Shown one piece after another: positions 5,315 through 5,349 of a stretch of DNA of 5,349 nucleotides. The position numbers and the translations under genes are program-made. Below the pieces are notes generated by a model that worked only from the letters and a program-made list of their open reading frames with translations, searched no databases and had not been told where the DNA came from. Origin of the DNA: Candidatus Cloacimonadota bacterium. Lineage in GTDB: Bacteria; Cloacimonadota; Cloacimonadia; Cloacimonadales; TCS61. The stretch is taken from contig JAMOPB010000476.1 of assembly GCA_027064945.1 (NCBI GenBank), forward strand, positions 1-5,349. Reading direction: 5' to 3'. The stretch's first letter is position 1. Each line of letters opens with the position of its first letter.

Positions 5315-5345
5315 GCAAATAACATAAGTTATTTTTATCTGTCAA
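5315..5345 (-). promoter_or_regulatory. Candidate promoter of the right-hand operon
   Basis: The minus strand has TTGACA (5345-5340), a 17-bp spacer and TTATTTGC (5322-5315). This is the same architecture as the repeated boxes upstream of the tRNA cluster, including the GA after TTGACA. The spacer and downstream box contain a perfect inverted repeat, AAATAAC-ATAA-GTTATTT (5317-5334), so a bound protein or structure here would directly affect initiation. Confidence 0.45.
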
Positions 5346-5349
5346 TAGC

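Overview
All the genes in this AT-rich window read on the minus strand, so it is best read from right to left. It looks like a chromosomal housekeeping region of a Gram-negative bacterium. A peptidase/cyclase with a lipoprotein-type signal and the Bacteroidetes-style 'FFDLED' and 'YPYWHT' motifs, a TTGACA...TTTGC promoter-like motif, and a ComEA-like protein with two helix-hairpin-helix units would suit the FCB superphylum or a candidate phylum such as Cloacimonadota. That placement is an inference from general impression, not a proof.

Right part (5349 to 3100): an upstream region with a TTGACA box and two adjacent perfect inverted repeats leads into a tightly packed operon. Its order is an M28-family glutaminyl-cyclase-like lipoprotein, a membrane-anchored ComEA-like DNA-binding protein (ATGA overlap), a TPR-like protein (TAATG overlap), a 56-residue four-cysteine protein that overlaps both of its neighbours, and rsmD, the 16S rRNA G966 methyltransferase. 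The four-cysteine gene is easily missed by gene callers.

Middle part (2588 to 1109): after an 82-bp gap with possible promoter elements comes cysS, a complete cysteinyl-tRNA synthetase. Its true start is probably the ATG at 2497, not the GTG nine bases upstream, because that GTG lies inside the Shine-Dalgarno sequence.

Left part (1108 to 1): a gene-free stretch of about 600 bp holds a mosaic of repeat-like elements. These are a degenerate copy of a dispersed 'CATCCTGA...GATCTC'-type repeat, a long near-perfect palindrome, and a 28-bp direct repeat that carries TTGACA twice. After it comes a tRNA cluster read as Thr(UGU)-Tyr(GUA)-Gly(UCC)-Thr(GGU), all four with encoded CCA. This is the order found upstream of tuf (EF-Tu) in E. 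coli (thrU-tyrU-glyT-thrT-tufB), so tuf is expected just beyond position 1. The last 120 bp contain a (TTA)8 microsatellite and an exact 20-bp tandem duplication.

Functionally, translation dominates the left and centre (tRNAs, CysRS, RsmD), while the right-hand operon adds an envelope enzyme and DNA-uptake or DNA-binding-like functions. I found no phage, CRISPR or defence system. The most novel items are the small four-cysteine gene and the shared promoter and operator-like elements.
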